64,000 nt of DNA, taken from assembly GCA_033856025.1 (NCBI GenBank), contig JAWVFQ010000030.1:4638-68637 (forward strand), read 5' to 3'. Of this stretch, positions 41,502-49,887 are shown one piece after another (position 1 is the stretch's first letter; each line of letters opens with the position of its first letter). The DNA comes from AC-38 sp033856025 (GTDB taxonomy: Bacteria > Actinomycetota > Thermoleophilia > Solirubrobacterales > Solirubrobacteraceae). The notes under the pieces were generated by a model. It did not search any database and was not told the DNA's origin. It saw only the letters and a list, made by a program, of their open reading frames with translations. The translations under genes were made by a program, and so were the position numbers.

Positions 41502-42326
41502 ATGCGACGCGTCACCTGCACCGCCCTGTCCGCCTGCGCGTTGGTCGCCGGGGGCTGTGGCGACTCGAAGGACGAGCCCGAGCAGCGGGCGAGCGGCGGC
41601 TTCGCGGCCGCCAGCTATCCCCGCGGCGCGGGCGACCCGGCGGCCACCGCGTCGCCGCGCGGGGGCATCGCGACGCTGCGCGCCCTGGGCCCGGTCAGGC
41701 GCCCGTCGCCCGGGACCGCCGTGCCCAAGCTGCGCGGCTCGGACATCCCGCTGACCGCCTTCCTGGGCACGGTCGCCAACGACGTCGCGGGGTTCTGGCA
41801 GAGCCAGTACAACCGCGCGGGCAAGCGCTTCCCGGCGACGCGGTTCCTCGTCGTGACCAAGCCGGTGCCCAGCGGATGCGCCGAGAAGCCGATCGAGCCG
41901 ACCAACCCCTTCGCGTTCTACTGCCCGACGGACCGGACCGTCTTCCTCCCGGTCACCTACATCGACCGCCGCTACCGGATCCTCGGGGACGCTCCGGTGG
42001 GGTTCGTGGTCGCGCACGAGTTCGCGCACCGCGTGCAGGACGTCACCGGGACGCTGCGGCGCAAGGCCGAGGGCAAGCTGTTCACCCGCCAGACCGAGCT
42101 CCAGGCCGACTGCCTGGCGGGCGTCTGGGCCGCCTCGGTCTACGCCCGCGGCGACCTCGATCCGGACGACCTGACCGAGTTCTTCAACGCGCTCGCCTCC
42201 ATCGGCGACCCGCCGGGGACGCCGGAGAACCATCCCCAGGCCCACGGCACCCCGGCCGAGCGCGAGGCCTCCTTCAAGCGCGGCTACGACGCCGCGAACG
42301 CCAACGCCTGTCCCGAAAGGACCTGA
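41502..42326 (+). CDS. lipoprotein neutral zinc metallopeptidase (YpfJ-like)
   Basis: A 274-residue exported peptidase. The lipobox AGGC puts the lipidated Cys at residue 19. The zinc motif HEFAH is at residues 172-176, and the ELQAD block with Glu199 supplies the expected third ligand. Conserved FYCPTDRTVFLP precedes the motif, as in the YpfJ/neutral zinc metallopeptidase family. It should act outside the membrane. The next gene is a close relative without the active site; the stop and next start overlap as TGATG. Confidence 0.88.
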   Translation: MRRVTCTALSACALVAGGCGDSKDEPEQRASGGFAAASYPRGAGDPAATASPRGGIATLRALGPVRRPSPGTAVPKLRGSDIPLTAFLGTVANDVAGFWQSQYNRAGKRFPATRFLVVTKPVPSGCAEKPIEPTNPFAFYCPTDRTVFLPVTYIDRRYRILGDAPVGFVVAHEFAHRVQDVTGTLRRKAEGKLFTRQTELQADCLAGVWAASVYARGDLDPDDLTEFFNALASIGDPPGTPENHPQAHGTPAEREASFKRGYDAANANACPERT

Positions 42327-43174
42327 TGAAGACGAGACACCCCCTCCTCGCATTGCTGGCCCTGCTGGCCGCCGGATTCCTGCTCGCCGCCTGCGGCGAC
42401 GACGGCAAGGACAAGTCGACCGCGTCGACGACGGCCACCACCCCCACCACGAGCACCCCCGCCGCGGCCATCCGCAGGCGCGTGCCGCGTGCCCCGGCCG
42501 ATCCGAAGGGACGTCGCCGGGCCCAGCTCAGCAGCGTGGGACAGCTCAAGCAGCCCAAGCTCGCGAGGCGCACCTCGGCCAAGGTCAAGGGGTCCAGCGC
42601 TCCCCTGCCCCAGTTCCTGGACACGATCTCCAACGACGTGGCGACGTACTGGCAGAAGGTCTTCAACAACAGCAAGCTGGAGTTCCCCAAGACCACCCAG
42701 GTCATCGTCACCGACTCCGCGAACGGCGGCTGCGGGACCATCACCAGCGCCGACGGGCCCCCGAACTACTGCCCGGCCGACCAGACGGTCTATCTCCCGG
42801 TCGGCTACTTCCAGGACAAGGTCATGCCGATCGGCGACGCCGCGGTCGTGACGCTGGTCGCCCTGGTCTGGGGCTATCGCGTGCAGGAGGCCGTGGGCGC
42901 CTTCAAGGCGGTCGAGTCCGGCCAGAAGACCGGGCTCGACCTCAACCTCGGCGCCATGTGCTTCGCCGGCTCCTACATGTCGACGGTGGCCGCGCGCAGC
43001 CTGCTCGAGTCCGGCGACGTTGACGAGATCCTCAAGACGGCCGCCGCCACCGCGGACCAGGGCACCCCGCCCGACGTGAACAAGTCCAAGGGGAGCCCGG
43101 CACAGCGCGTCGCCGCCTTCCGAATCGGGTTCTCCCGGGGCGCCGCCACTTGCCAGAAGGTCAAGGCCGGTTAG
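42326..43174 (+). CDS. lipoprotein, catalytically degenerate relative of the YpfJ-like peptidase
   Basis: A 282-residue lipoprotein (lipobox AAC, Cys23) that aligns with the upstream peptidase along its length: ISNDVATYWQ with VANDVAGFWQ, NYCPADQTVYLPV with FYCPTDRTVFLPV, and RVQEAVG with RVQDVTG. The HEFAH motif is replaced by LVWGY (residues 180-184), and the Glu of the ELQAD block by Asn207. It cannot bind catalytic zinc the same way. It may be an inhibitor, adaptor or substrate-binding pseudo-peptidase. A Thr-rich linker follows the lipid anchor. Confidence 0.8.
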   Translation: MKTRHPLLALLALLAAGFLLAACGDDGKDKSTASTTATTPTTSTPAAAIRRRVPRAPADPKGRRRAQLSSVGQLKQPKLARRTSAKVKGSSAPLPQFLDTISNDVATYWQKVFNNSKLEFPKTTQVIVTDSANGGCGTITSADGPPNYCPADQTVYLPVGYFQDKVMPIGDAAVVTLVALVWGYRVQEAVGAFKAVESGQKTGLDLNLGAMCFAGSYMSTVAARSLLESGDVDEILKTAAATADQGTPPDVNKSKGSPAQRVAAFRIGFSRGAATCQKVKAG

Positions 43175-43177
43175 GCT
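43172..43177 (+). promoter_or_regulatory. -10-like box TAGGCT inside the operon
   Basis: TAGGCT includes the stop codon of the preceding gene and lies 10 nt before the GTG at 43188. It could drive an internal leaderless transcript. Confidence 0.3.
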
Positions 43178-43187
43178 GGCATCCGAA

Positions 43188-44345
43188 GTGGCCGACGTAA
43201 CCTGTCCCAACTGCGGTCACCAGGTCCCCGAGGGGACCTGGTGCATTCGCTGTGGGCACCCCCTCGAGGGCGGCACCCGCGCCGGTGCCGGCGGCCAGTT
43301 CGCCGCCGCGCCCAACGAGCGCGCGTCGTCCCCGCGGATCGTGTCCACGCTGTTCCCGCAGCTGCCCAAGGCGGACATGGACGCGTTCCGCATCGCGCTG
43401 GGCGTGGGCGTGGCCGGGGTCGTGGCGCTGTCGGCGGCGCGGCTGTTCCCGGTGGCGGTGATCGCCGCGGCGCTGCTGGTGCCGCTGCTCACCGTCGTCT
43501 ACCTCTACGACGTCGACGTCTACGAGGACCAGCCGTTCCGGGTGGTGGCGTTCACCCTGGCCTGGGGCGCCATCGCCGGCGTGGGCATGGGGCTGCTGGC
43601 CGACTCGGTTTCGACGGCGGGGACGGACCTCGCCCTGAAGACGAGCGGCCAGGACGTGCTCCTGCGGGGCGTGGTGTTCCCGCTGGCCGCCGTGGCCCTG
43701 ACGCTCGCCGGGCCCCTGGTCCTGCTGCCCTACCGCAAGTTCAACGACGTCCTGGACGGGGTCACGTTCGGCGCCGCCTGCGCCGTGGCGTTCACGTCGG
43801 CCCAGGTCATCACCACCGCCGCCACGCTGGTCGAGGGCGGGCTGCGCCAGGACGGCCAGATAGTGCCCTGGATCGCCCGCACCCTCGCCATGGCGGCGGC
43901 CCAGCCCGTGCTGGCCATGGCCGCGGTGGGCGCCGCGGCGGGCGCGTGGTGGCTGCGCTACCGCGCCCCGGTCAAGGACCGCAAGGCGCTCGGGCCGCTG
44001 GGCCACCCGGTGGTGGCCACGCTGCTGGCCGCGGCGCTGGTCGTGGCCGGCGCGATCGGCCAGCCGCTGCTGCCGATCGGCTGGTGGCTGGCCGAGCTGG
44101 TCGTGCTCGACGTGGTCGCGCTGCTGTGGCTGCGCCGCACGATCCACCTGGGACTGCTCCAGGAGTCCGAGGAGATCGCGGTCGGGCCCGAGATCACGTG
44201 CCCCAACTGCAACCAGCAGACCCCCCGCCACTCCTTCTGTCGCAACTGCGGCATATCTCTGCTCGCGCTGCCCAAGCGCGCGGGTGACGCGGGCCCGGCC
44301 GCGCCCCCGGCCGGCGGCCCCGAGCCCGCCGGAGGCGCCGCGTGA
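43188..44345 (+). CDS. PrsW-like membrane protein with two zinc ribbons, catalytic residues absent
   Basis: A 385-residue protein with about eight membrane segments between an N-terminal zinc ribbon (CPNCGH, CIRCGH) and a C-terminal one (CPNCNQ, CRNCG). The central region matches the PrsW intramembrane protease layout: YEDQPFRVVAFTLAWGAIAG, then FNDVLDGVTFGAACAVAFTSAQ. The family EExxK catalytic motif and the later Glu are missing (VFPLAAVALTL and FTSAQ stand at those places). It is probably a non-proteolytic relative. The PrsW link is from pattern memory. Confidence 0.7.
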   Translation: MADVTCPNCGHQVPEGTWCIRCGHPLEGGTRAGAGGQFAAAPNERASSPRIVSTLFPQLPKADMDAFRIALGVGVAGVVALSAARLFPVAVIAAALLVPLLTVVYLYDVDVYEDQPFRVVAFTLAWGAIAGVGMGLLADSVSTAGTDLALKTSGQDVLLRGVVFPLAAVALTLAGPLVLLPYRKFNDVLDGVTFGAACAVAFTSAQVITTAATLVEGGLRQDGQIVPWIARTLAMAAAQPVLAMAAVGAAAGAWWLRYRAPVKDRKALGPLGHPVVATLLAAALVVAGAIGQPLLPIGWWLAELVVLDVVALLWLRRTIHLGLLQESEEIAVGPEITCPNCNQQTPRHSFCRNCGISLLALPKRAGDAGPAAPPAGGPEPAGGAA

Positions 44346-45058
44346 GCCCGGCGGTCCCGGCCCCCGCCCCGGGTCCCGCCCCGGCTCCGGTCCGCGCCGT
44401 GCCGTCGCGGATGGACCGGCGGCGGCTGATCCTCATCCTCGCCGGCGCGTTCGCCGTCGTCGTCGTCGTCGCCATCGTGCTCGCCGCCGTCCTGGCGCCC
44501 GCCGCGCCCAAGGCGCCGTGTCCGCGCGGCAAGCCGTGCGGCGCGCCGCCGCAGGCGCCGCCCCTGGTCAACCAGACGGTCTGGCGCTCGAGCCAGCTGG
44601 GCTACTCGCTCGAGTACAACGCCGAGCGCTGGAAGGTGGAGAACGAGAGCCCCACCGGGGTCAACTTCAGCTCGACGCAGGGCGACATGGGCCTGTCCGT
44701 CGACGGCGCGCCGGCCGGTCAGTCGACGCCGCGGGCGCTGTTCGACCAGCGCGTCGACGACATCCGCGGGCGGACCCTGGGCCTGGACGACGACACCGAG
44801 CGCGCGCACAAGGTCCTCTCCCCCGTCGTCGGCCTGCACCCGGGCGTCGGGGGAGCCTTCCGCGCCACCGTCGACTCGCCGCAGGGGACGACCGCTCCCC
44901 TCTCGATCGCGATGATGGCCGCCGGGAACCAGCAGGTCAGCGTCGTCGTGGTGGGCGCGACCAGCGAGACCGACGAGGGCAATCGCGACGCGCTCATGTC
45001 CCGCGCCGACTCGATCCTCAACACGCTGCGCATGCCCGGCGACCAGGTGCCGCGATGA
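44342..45058 (+). CDS. membrane-anchored extracytoplasmic protein (PsbP-like)
   Basis: A 238-residue protein. A Pro/Ala-rich N-terminus of about 22 residues, basic RMDRRR, and one membrane segment (LILILAGAFAVVVVVAIVLAAV) anchor a C-terminal domain outside the membrane. That domain contains YSLEYNAERWKVENES, reminiscent of PsbP/MOG1-like beta-sandwich domains. Two Cys residues (PCPRGKPCG) follow the anchor. It overlaps both neighbours (GTGA before, ATGA after). Confidence 0.72.
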   Translation: MSPAVPAPAPGPAPAPVRAVPSRMDRRRLILILAGAFAVVVVVAIVLAAVLAPAAPKAPCPRGKPCGAPPQAPPLVNQTVWRSSQLGYSLEYNAERWKVENESPTGVNFSSTQGDMGLSVDGAPAGQSTPRALFDQRVDDIRGRTLGLDDDTERAHKVLSPVVGLHPGVGGAFRATVDSPQGTTAPLSIAMMAAGNQQVSVVVVGATSETDEGNRDALMSRADSILNTLRMPGDQVPR

Positions 45059-46683
45059 AGGCCCTGGCCGCGGCCGTCGTCCTGGCGCTCGGCGCCGGCG
45101 GCGGCGTGCTCGCGCTCGGAGCCGGGCGCGACGAGCCCGCGCCGCCCAGTGGCCCGCGCGTCGTGGCCCACACGAGCCCGTCGCGGACCGTCGAGTTCAC
45201 GCTCTCGCTGCGCCAGGACCACGCGGCGGTCAGCCGCTTCCTGAACGCGCTGGACGACCCGGCCTCGCCGCAGTACCACCACTTCATCTCCCCCGCCCAG
45301 TTCGGCGCGCGCTTCGGCGTCTCGTCGGCCGAGCTGGCCCGGGTCCGCACCGCTCTGAGGGCCGCCGGCCTGGAGGTCACCTCCAGCGTCCCCCAGCGCA
45401 CGTCGCTGGGCGTCCGCGGCCGCGTGGCCGACGTCGAGCGGCTGTTCGGCACGCGCCTGAACGAGTGGGTCGGCGCCGACGGCCGGCGCTACCGCGCGCC
45501 GGTTCGTCCCCCGCGGATCCCGCGCGCCCTGGACCGCGCGGTGGCCGCGGCCACCGGGCTGGACAACCGCCCGCGCTACCACTTCCAGGCCGTCCCCAAG
45601 GAGGGCCTGACCCCCCGTATCTCCCGCACCACCTACAACGTCACCCCGCTCCACACCCGCGGCGTGGACGGCCGCGGACAGACGATCGCGATCCTGTCCT
45701 ACGACTCCTTCCAGGACTCCGACGTGGCCGCCTTCGACCGCCAGATGGGCATCGTCGGCGCGCCGCCGGTGCGCCACGTCCCCGTCGACGGGAAGATCGA
45801 GCCCGGTGACGGCCAGGTCGAGGTCGACCTCGACATCGACGTCGTGCGCAACATCGCGCCGCGCGCGCAGATCCTCAACTACGAGATGCCCAACGACGGC
45901 CGTCCCATGGCCGTGGTCATCGACAAGATCGTCGCCGACGGGAAGGTGGAGGTCATCTCCAACTCCTGGGGCGCCTGCGCCGTCGCGTACTCGGCCCAGC
46001 AGCGCGCGGCCGACCAGGCTTCGATCGCCGCGGCCGCGGCGCGCGGGATCACCATGTACGTCGCCTCGGGCGACGCCGGCTCCTACGACTGCCAGCACAG
46101 CGACCCGTCCGACACGCGCGTGTCCGTGGACTGGCCGTCGTCGAGCCCCAACGCGGTGGCCGTGGGCGGGACGCTGCTGTCCGTGCGCCGCGACAACACC
46201 TACCTCACCGAGACCGGCTGGGAGGACCCGCTGTCCAACGCCGGCGGCGGCGGCGGCCTGAGCACCTTCTTCGCCCGCCCCGCCTACCAGCGCGGCCCCG
46301 GCGTGCAGAACCGCTTCAGCACCGGCAAGCGCCAGGTGCCCGACGTGGCGGCCGCGGCCGACGGCGACTCGGGATGGCTTATCGTCACGAGCGGCGAGGC
46401 GGTCAAGGTGGGCGGGACCAGCGCCGCGGCGCCGTTCTGGGCGGCCTCCATGCTGCTGGTGGGCCAGCACGCGCGCCGCCAGGGCGCCGGGCGCGTCGGC
46501 TTCGCCAACCCGCTGCTCTACCGCATCGCGGCCCGCCGCGACTCGCCGTTCCACGACGTGACCGCCGGCGGCAACCGCGGCTACCGCGCCACGCCGGGCT
46601 GGGACTACGCCACGGGCTGGGGTTCGCCCGACGTGGCCGCGCTGGCCGACTCGGTGGTGGCCGAGCTCAAGCGCGGTCGATGA
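45055..46683 (+). CDS. secreted S53-family serine-carboxyl peptidase (sedolisin/kumamolisin type)
   Basis: A 542-residue exported peptidase. A signal-like N-terminus is followed by the activation prodomain (about 35-185) with YHHFISPAQFGARFG. The catalytic domain carries Glu256 and Asp260 in EVDLD, the oxyanion Asp340 in ASGDAG, and the nucleophile Ser456 in GGTSAAAP. The calcium site is in HDVTAGGN and near the C-terminus in WDYATGWGSPD. Such enzymes work at acidic pH. It is coupled by ATGA to both neighbours. Confidence 0.95.
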   Translation: MKALAAAVVLALGAGGGVLALGAGRDEPAPPSGPRVVAHTSPSRTVEFTLSLRQDHAAVSRFLNALDDPASPQYHHFISPAQFGARFGVSSAELARVRTALRAAGLEVTSSVPQRTSLGVRGRVADVERLFGTRLNEWVGADGRRYRAPVRPPRIPRALDRAVAAATGLDNRPRYHFQAVPKEGLTPRISRTTYNVTPLHTRGVDGRGQTIAILSYDSFQDSDVAAFDRQMGIVGAPPVRHVPVDGKIEPGDGQVEVDLDIDVVRNIAPRAQILNYEMPNDGRPMAVVIDKIVADGKVEVISNSWGACAVAYSAQQRAADQASIAAAAARGITMYVASGDAGSYDCQHSDPSDTRVSVDWPSSSPNAVAVGGTLLSVRRDNTYLTETGWEDPLSNAGGGGGLSTFFARPAYQRGPGVQNRFSTGKRQVPDVAAAADGDSGWLIVTSGEAVKVGGTSAAAPFWAASMLLVGQHARRQGAGRVGFANPLLYRIAARRDSPFHDVTAGGNRGYRATPGWDYATGWGSPDVAALADSVVAELKRGR

Positions 46684-47843
46684 GCGCGGGCCCGGCCGAG
46701 CCGGTCCCGGAGCTCGAGTCGGCCGAGTCGGGCGTCTTCGGCGTCGCGGCGGTGCTGCGCGACTTCGACGAGGCCGACGTGGCGCGCCTGCGCGCGGTCG
46801 CCGCCGCGATCCGCAGCCCCGAGCGCCCCGCCGTGCGCAGCGCGATCGCCCTGTCGGGCTCGGCCGCCCAGTCGCGCGTGCAGCCGTTCCCGGGGGACTT
46901 CGACTTCTTCGAGCGCGTCCACATCCGAGCGCCCAGCCGCACCGCCGCCCAGCTGGAGCTGCGCGACGTCATGGTCGCCACGATCGCGGGGGCCTTCGCC
47001 AACCCCGACCTCCAGTTCTCCGAGATGAAGCTGGGGCTGCACCCGCGTGACCGCACGCCGCTGTCCTGGACGCTGGTGCACGTGGATGCCCGCGCGCTGG
47101 AGCTCGAGGACGGGAGCACCCTGGCCATGGACGACGTCCTGGACGAGCCCGGCTTCGTCAAGCTCGATTGGGTCCACGCCGACCACGCCCGCGGGCGGCT
47201 GGTCAACGTGTCCAAGGTCCTGGACCCGACCTGGGAGTCGCCGGACGGCGACATCGTCGCGCTGGACGGGGTGCTCGACGCCTTCTACCAGGAGGTCTAC
47301 CTCGACCCCGACTCGCGGATCGACGTCGAGCGCCTCGTCCACCACGTGCGCCCGGACGACCTCGTCGCCTACGTGCAGCAGCTGGAGAGCGAGGTGCGCA
47401 AGTACTCCGACCCCGCGCACGCCAACCACGGCAAGGTGGCCAAGCGCCTCTACAACCTGTGCCGCGTCCAGGGCCGCGCGGCGGAGGCGGCCTACCTGCG
47501 CTCGCTGTTCGACGATCCGCCCGCGCGGCTCTACCAGGTCCAGGGCATGCTTCACGCGCTGGAGCCCGCGCTGGGCTCGCGCCGCCTGCCCGCCGAGGTC
47601 GTGGCCAGCCAGTCCCGCGAGCTCGGCGACCTGCTGCGCACGTGCTACTCGGGCGACGACCGCGACGAGCTGTGCGGGCTGGTGTCCCAGCTGGCCGGCC
47701 TGGAGGAGGCGGCCCGCGCGCAGGCCGCCCTGCGCGTCGCCGGGGCCGCCAACGCGCAGGTCAGCGACTACTTCGGCCGGCGCATCGCCGAGAACGAGGC
47801 GCTGCGCGACTACGTGGAAGAGCTGCGGGCGCTCGCGCCCTAG
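46680..47843 (+). CDS. nucleotidyltransferase-like protein
   Basis: A 387-residue soluble protein. ALSGSAAQSRVQPFPGDFDFF contains a GS (residues 60-61) followed by Asp73-x-Asp75, the pattern of the polymerase-beta nucleotidyltransferase fold, with Asp136 in HVDA as a possible third acid. The C-terminal 200 residues are helical and charged. The transferred group and target are unknown. It is the last gene of the peptidase operon (ATGA overlap). The call rests on a short motif, so confidence is moderate. Confidence 0.6.
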   Translation: MSAGPAEPVPELESAESGVFGVAAVLRDFDEADVARLRAVAAAIRSPERPAVRSAIALSGSAAQSRVQPFPGDFDFFERVHIRAPSRTAAQLELRDVMVATIAGAFANPDLQFSEMKLGLHPRDRTPLSWTLVHVDARALELEDGSTLAMDDVLDEPGFVKLDWVHADHARGRLVNVSKVLDPTWESPDGDIVALDGVLDAFYQEVYLDPDSRIDVERLVHHVRPDDLVAYVQQLESEVRKYSDPAHANHGKVAKRLYNLCRVQGRAAEAAYLRSLFDDPPARLYQVQGMLHALEPALGSRRLPAEVVASQSRELGDLLRTCYSGDDRDELCGLVSQLAGLEEAARAQAALRVAGAANAQVSDYFGRRIAENEALRDYVEELRALAP

Positions 47844-49603
47844 GTGCGCGCGCGGCCGCGGCTGCGGTACACCCGCAGACCGGCGCGGGCCAGCATCTCG
47901 GGGATCTCGCGGACCGGCTCGCGGTCCTTGTCGCGCTCGGCCTCGGGGAGCTCCTCCCACGGGACCAGCAGCGGGTGCAGCCGCTGCTCGGGGTCCTTGG
48001 GCCCGGTGGTGGGCCGCCAGCCGTCGCGCTCCAGGTCGGCCATCCAGCGGTCGTGCTCCGCCCGGGCCAGCGCCTCGACCTCCTCGTCGGAGAACTCGAA
48101 CATCGGCCCCTCGCCGTCGAGCACCAGCGGGGTGGGCGCCAGCCCGCAGCCGGTCTCCGCGAGCTTGTCGCCGATCCCGTCGGCGAAGCGCCGGTTGGAG
48201 TCGCGCAGCGACTCGGGAAGCTCGTCCCACGGCGCCACCGAGGGGTTCTCGTCCGGCGTGATCCCGCGGGCCAGCTCGGCGCGGCGGTACTGCTCGTGCT
48301 TGGCGCGGGCGATCTGCTCCGTCGTGCCGCCCAGCAGCACGGCCGGCGTGGCCGCCTCGGAGAACACGCCGAACGGCTCGATCCTCGACATGCGGCCCTC
48401 GTCGTCGGCCAGGGCGACGCCCACCCCGGCGTTGGCGTCGGGCAGCGCGACCACGACGGGCACGGCGCAGGTGTCCGGCCGCGCGTGCAGCGCCAGGGCC
48501 GCCGCCATGGCCTGCGACTGGCTCCACAGGCAGACGTAGGCGAACGTCACGTCGGCCGCCCCGTCCTCGCCCGCCATCGCGCCGCCCTCGCGAAACGCGC
48601 CCGACTCCAGCGGCATCTGCCGCGCGTCCAGGCGGCACGCACGCTCCAGCGCCGGCTGGCGCTCGATCAGCGCGGCCACGTCGGACTCCGCGTTCGGTCC
48701 GGCCACGGTCACGCGCAGGCGCGGCGCCTGGTCGACCGTCAGGGCGTGCCAGGTGTTGACGAGGTGCAGCAGCAGCTGCTCGCCCACGCTCTCCAGGCCC
48801 ACGATGAGCACGTGCGGGTCCGGCGTGTCCTTGAACGGCGGCCAGCGCTGGACCATCAGGCGCGCCGCGGTCAGGTAGACGTTGAAGAACTCCAGGCGGA
48901 TGCTGGGCTCGCGCGCCGTGGTGAGCGCCTCGGCGGTCAGCGAGCGCAGCAGCTCGGGGTCGTCGAGGTGGGCGAAGACGGTGAGGATGCCCGTCTTGCG
49001 CTGGTCGAGCAGCTGCTCGGCCGCGGCCGCGGCGTCGACGTTGATCCCGTCCTCACCGCAGGTGAGGAAGAGCAGGCGCGCCCGGTCCACGCCGGTGCGC
49101 GCCAGCAGCGCGGGGTCCGCGGCGTCGCCCGCCACGACGATCGCGCCGCGCTCGCGCGCGCCCTCGGCGCCCGCGCTGTGCACGTTGCCGTCGATGGCCA
49201 CGACGTGATGGCCGCCCTCGCGGAACGCGGCGGCCAGGCGGCGGCCCATCTCCCCCAGGCCGGCCACGACCACGTGGTCGCGGGCGAAGAGCCGCACCCG
49301 CACGTGCTGGACGCGCTCGCGGAACAGCAGGACGAGGCCGCGCAGCGCCGCGTAGCCCGTGACCAGCGGACCCAGGAAGCGGGCGATCTCCAGGGTCACC
49401 GGCACCGGCGGCGCCACGTCGCCGCCCAGGCCGAACAGGCCCAGGGACCGGTAGAGCGAGTCGAGGAGGCCGTAGTCGGCGCTCTTGAGGCGGTGGAAGC
49501 CGATCGTCCCGAGGACCAGGACGGCCACGCCCGCCAGGAAGGCGATGGCCGGGCGCACCGTCCCCACCCACGGACGGACCCACTGAAGCGAGCGGCGGAT
49601 CAC
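47840..49603 (-). CDS. channel-like protein with RCK/TrkA-N and RyR domains
   Basis: A 587-residue protein. Two membrane segments (about 12-32 and 58-82) flank a pore-like stretch. A Rossmann domain follows (VVVAGLGEMGRRLA near residue 97), then a second (VLIVGLESVGEQLL near 250). The C-terminus holds two RyR-like repeats: NPSVAPWDELPESLRDSNRR and the stronger HPLLVPWEELPEAERDKDRE with AEHDRWMADL before it. RyR repeats occur in bacterial NAD-binding ion transporters and channels. It likely gates potassium or another cation by ligand. It overlaps clpS by GTGA. Confidence 0.8.
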   Translation of the reverse strand: MIRRSLQWVRPWVGTVRPAIAFLAGVAVLVLGTIGFHRLKSADYGLLDSLYRSLGLFGLGGDVAPPVPVTLEIARFLGPLVTGYAALRGLVLLFRERVQHVRVRLFARDHVVVAGLGEMGRRLAAAFREGGHHVVAIDGNVHSAGAEGARERGAIVVAGDAADPALLARTGVDRARLLFLTCGEDGINVDAAAAAEQLLDQRKTGILTVFAHLDDPELLRSLTAEALTTAREPSIRLEFFNVYLTAARLMVQRWPPFKDTPDPHVLIVGLESVGEQLLLHLVNTWHALTVDQAPRLRVTVAGPNAESDVAALIERQPALERACRLDARQMPLESGAFREGGAMAGEDGAADVTFAYVCLWSQSQAMAAALALHARPDTCAVPVVVALPDANAGVGVALADDEGRMSRIEPFGVFSEAATPAVLLGGTTEQIARAKHEQYRRAELARGITPDENPSVAPWDELPESLRDSNRRFADGIGDKLAETGCGLAPTPLVLDGEGPMFEFSDEEVEALARAEHDRWMADLERDGWRPTTGPKDPEQRLHPLLVPWEELPEAERDKDREPVREIPEMLARAGLRVYRSRGRART

Positions 49604-49887
49604 CCCGGCTCGAGCGGGGCCATGGTGAGCCCCGCGTCGTTGAGCTGCTCCCAGTAGAGCTCGGCCGGCTCGCGCTGGCCGGTCCACACGATCGCCTGGC
49701 CGCTGTTGTGGATGCGGTCGGCGATCGCGTAGCCGGTGTCGAGCGACACCCCGGGTATGAAAGCGGCCACGGTCTGGGCCACGTGGTCGAACGTGTTGTG
49801 GTCGTCGTTGCGCACGATCACGCGCCACGCGCCGCCCTGGCCCGAGCCCGGGTCCGCGGCGCGCGGCAGCTCGACGGTCTGGCCCAT
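49600..49887 (-). CDS. clpS: ClpS adaptor for the Clp protease
   Basis: A 95-residue N-end-rule adaptor that hands substrates with destabilising N-termini to ClpA/ClpC-ClpP. The core reads VIVRNDDHNTFDHVAQTV, with the DDHNTF metal/substrate loop, then a C-terminal YWEQLNDAGLTM segment. Its start overlaps the aldehyde dehydrogenase stop as TGATG, and it is coupled to the channel gene. No clp ATPase or clpP is in the window. Confidence 0.93.
   Translation of the reverse strand: MGQTVELPRAADPGSGQGGAWRVIVRNDDHNTFDHVAQTVAAFIPGVSLDTGYAIADRIHNSGQAIVWTGQREPAELYWEQLNDAGLTMAPLEPG

Noticed and set aside
44284..45054. Extension of the sedolisin frame upstream of 45055
   Set aside because: The upstream residues are low-complexity shadow of the PsbP-like gene; the ATG at 45055 gives a signal peptide and an ATGA overlap.
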